From Alviniconcha marisindica (taxonomy: Eukaryota; Mollusca; Gastropoda; Provannidae), in contig JABMCL010000998.1 in the NCBI GenBank assembly GCA_018857735.1, forward strand, positions 188,501 to 252,500: a stretch of DNA of 64,000 nt, in the 5' to 3' direction. A program made the position numbers and the translations under genes. The notes beneath the pieces are model-generated. The model had not been told where the DNA came from and did not search any database. It saw only the letters and a list, made by a program, of their open reading frames with translations. Of this stretch, positions 1 through 64,000 are shown piece by piece. Numbering within the stretch: position 1 is the stretch's first letter; the number at the start of each line of letters is the position of its first letter.

Positions 1-455
1 TCAGAGGGAGGTAACAGGTTAAGTGCCAAGGACTTGTCTAAGGAGGTGTGTTTGCATGCAAGTGCTGATTGGCTAAAGCTCATCTGTCAGTCACAAGGTG
101 GTTAAGAGGTCAACTGATGAGGATTTGTGTAAGGTGTGTTTGCATGCAAGTGCTGATTGGCTAAAGCTCATATGCCACTCAGAAGGTGGTTGTCAAAGGA
201 GGTGTGTTTGCATGCAGGTGCTGATTGGCTACAGCTCATCTCTCACTCAGAGGGAGGTAACAGGTTAGCTGCCGAGGACTTGTGTAAGGAGGTGTGTCTG
301 CATGCAAGTGCTGATTGGCTAAAGCTCATCTGTCAGTCACAAGGTGGTTAAGAGGTCAACTGATGAGGACTTGTCTAAGGAGGTGTGTTTGTAAGTGGCT
401 GCGAGTGGCTAAAGCTAATGTCTCACTCCGAGGGGGGTGAGAGGTGAATTTAACC
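1..455. repeat. Tandem repeat, about 87-bp unit, intron after exon 41
   Basis: Four to five imperfect copies around AGTGCTGATTGGCTAAAGCT, interleaved with GGAGGTGTGTTTGCATGCA. No coding signal. Confidence 0.85.
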
Positions 456-482
456 CAGGGCGACATGCACACAGCCACTCAC

Positions 483-62292
<61,810 letters not shown>

Positions 62293-63775
62293 CTGACCGC
62301 AAGTAAACATGCCCGTTGCTGCTCTGTTCTGGGTCAATCAGCCTCCTACTCACCCACCCCACCCATCCCAGTAGGACTCCACCTGACCACAAGTAAACAT
62401 GCCCGTTGCTGCCTCTGTTCTGTGTCAGTTAGCCTCCTACATCACCTCTCCCCCCATCCCAGACACCCCCTCGTCCCAGTAGGACTCCACCTGACCACAA
62501 GTAAACATGCCCGTTGCTGCCTCTGTTCTGTGTCAGTCAGCCTCCTACATCACCTCCTCCCCCATCCCGCACTTGTCCCAGTAGGACTCCACCTGACCAC
62601 AAGTAAACATGCCCGTTGCTGCCTCTGTTCTGTGTCAATTAGCCTCCTACATCACCTACCCCACCCATCCCAGGACTCCACCTGACCACAAGTAAACATG
62701 CCCCTTGCTGCTCTGTTCTGGGTCAATCACCCTACATCACCTCCTCCCCCCATCCCACTTGTCCCAGTAGGACTCCACCTGACCACAAGTAAACATGCCC
62801 ATTGCTGCTCTGTTCTGGGTCAATCACCCTACATCACCTCCTCCCCCCATCCCACTTGTCCCAGTAGGACTCCACCTGACCACAAGTAAACATGCCCATT
62901 GCTGCCTCTGTTCTGGGTCAATCACCCTACATCACCTCCTCCCCCCATCGCAGCTTGGTCTTCAGGTCGTTGTAGGCGTCCCAGTCCTTCAGCTTGCTGG
63001 GCAGAGCCAGGCACTCGTCCCAGTCCAGGACTCCACCTGACCACAAGTAAACATGCCCGTTGCTGCCTCTGTTCTGGGTCAATTAGCCTCCTACATCACC
63101 CACCCCACCCGTCCCAGTAGGACTCCACCTGACCGCAAGTAAACATGCCCGTTGCTGCCTCTGTTCTGTGTCAATTAGCCTCCTACATCACCTCCTCCCC
63201 CCATCCCAGACACTTGTCCCAGTAGGACTCCACCTGACCACAAGTAAACATGCCCTTGCTGCCTCTGTTCTGGGTCATTAGCCTCCTACATCACCTCCTC
63301 CCCCCATCCCACCCCAGGAGGACTCCACCTGACCACAAGTAAACATGCCCTTGCTGCCTCTGTTCTGTGTCAATAGCCTCCTACATCACCTACTCCCATC
63401 CCGACCTCCCCAGGACTCCACCTGACCACAAGTAAACATGCCCGTTGCTGCTCTGTTCTGGGTCATACCCTACATCACCCCCCCCCACCCTTGTCCCAGT
63501 AGGACTCCACCTGACCACAAGTAGACATGCCCATTGCTGCTCTGTTCTGGGTCAATCACCCTACATCACCTCCTCCCCCCATCCCAGACACTTGTCCCAG
63601 TAGGACTCCACCTGACCACAAGTAAACATGCCCATTGCTGCTCTGTTCTGGGTCAATCACCCTACATCACCTCCTCCCCCCATCCCACTTGTCCCAGTAG
63701 GACTCCACCTGACCACAAGTAAACATGCTCGTTGCTGCCTCCATTTTGGGTCAATCAGCCTCCTACATCAGGACA
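62293..63775. repeat. About 100-bp array copying the acceptor edge of exon 1
   Basis: About fourteen units of CAGTAGGACTCCACCTGACC, ACAAGTAAACATGCCCGTTG, CTGCCTCTGTTCTG and CATCACCTCCTCCCCCCATC. Each repeats the first codons of exon 1 and its CAG acceptor. One unit (62949-63032) carries about 80 bp of exon 1. Confidence 0.95.
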
Positions 63776-63789
63776 GTGCTCCACATGTG

Positions 63790-63885
63790 TATGGAATGTC
63801 ATATTTAGGTTAATATGTATCATGTGAGCGCTCAGGGCGTTGATGAGCGCATGATAAATGTACATTATTATTATTATTAAATGTT
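63790..63885 (+). mobile_element. Retroelement 3' end with (ATT)n tail, copy 2
   Basis: Nearly identical to 26925-27013, with TGAGCGCTCAGGGCGTTGAT and ATGATAAATGTACATTATTA. Confidence 0.65.
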
Positions 63886-63976
63886 TTGCCAGTACATGTG
63901 ATTTCTGCCAGCAAAATCTCTGCTCTGCTCACTTCTGCGTAAGTCTTCCCTAACTATCTCCCCTTCTGCCCTCGTC

Positions 63977-64000
63977 CCCCCCCCCCCCCCCCCCCCCCCC
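63977..64000. repeat. Poly-C run at window end
   Basis: At least 24 C at the right edge. Confidence 0.95.

Overview
The window is eukaryotic, almost certainly animal, and probably from a marine mollusc such as a gastropod (inference). The signs are many small exons with GT-AG introns, tRNA-derived SINEs, reverse-transcriptase 3' tails of a type common in invertebrate non-LTR elements, very long CA/GT tracts and dozens of minisatellites. No prokaryotic features were seen.

There is one gene. It lies on the minus strand and runs through the whole window, with both ends outside it. I resolve 41 consecutive exons between 62292 and 483, about 1,940 codons (roughly 9% of the DNA). They encode the middle of a dynein heavy chain, in order: the linker (62292 to about 37480), AAA1 with GPVGVGKTET and CFDEGQTL (36625-32191), AAA2 (29880-25602), AAA3 with GPHGSGKT and FIDDINLPE (24143-9680), and AAA4 (8365-483). 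The N-terminal tail lies beyond 64000. The stalk, AAA5, AAA6 and C-terminus lie beyond position 1. Reading phase agrees at every junction except around exon 19. Several canonical dynein signatures are altered: CFDEFNRI, the AAA1 MNPGYAGR loop, PPGGGR in AAA3, and the AAA4 P-loop lysine. There are also Ser/Arg-rich insertions in the linker and between AAA1 and AAA2. This fits the divergent DNHD1 group better than a typical axonemal DNAH, but orthology is a tentative call.

Exons 4 and 19 contain small indels, and exon 19 also a local duplication. The other 39 exons are open, so assembly error is more likely than a dead gene.

The introns are dominated by tandem repeats. In many of them the repeat unit is an amplified copy of the neighbouring exon edge, including its splice site: exons 1, 4, 9, 15, 25, 28, 31 and 37. 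At exon 31 the array is in frame with the exon and each unit keeps a CAG acceptor. At exon 28 each unit keeps a GTAAGC donor, and one unit still encodes a P-loop. Other intronic content includes two piggyBac-like MITEs with perfect 17-bp ends and TTAA targets, one of them nested in an older repeat. There are also non-LTR retrotransposon 3' ends, tRNA-derived SINEs, a 1.1-kb polypurine tract and a 0.7-kb GT tract. No promoter, first exon, polyA site, RNA gene or second protein gene could be supported.
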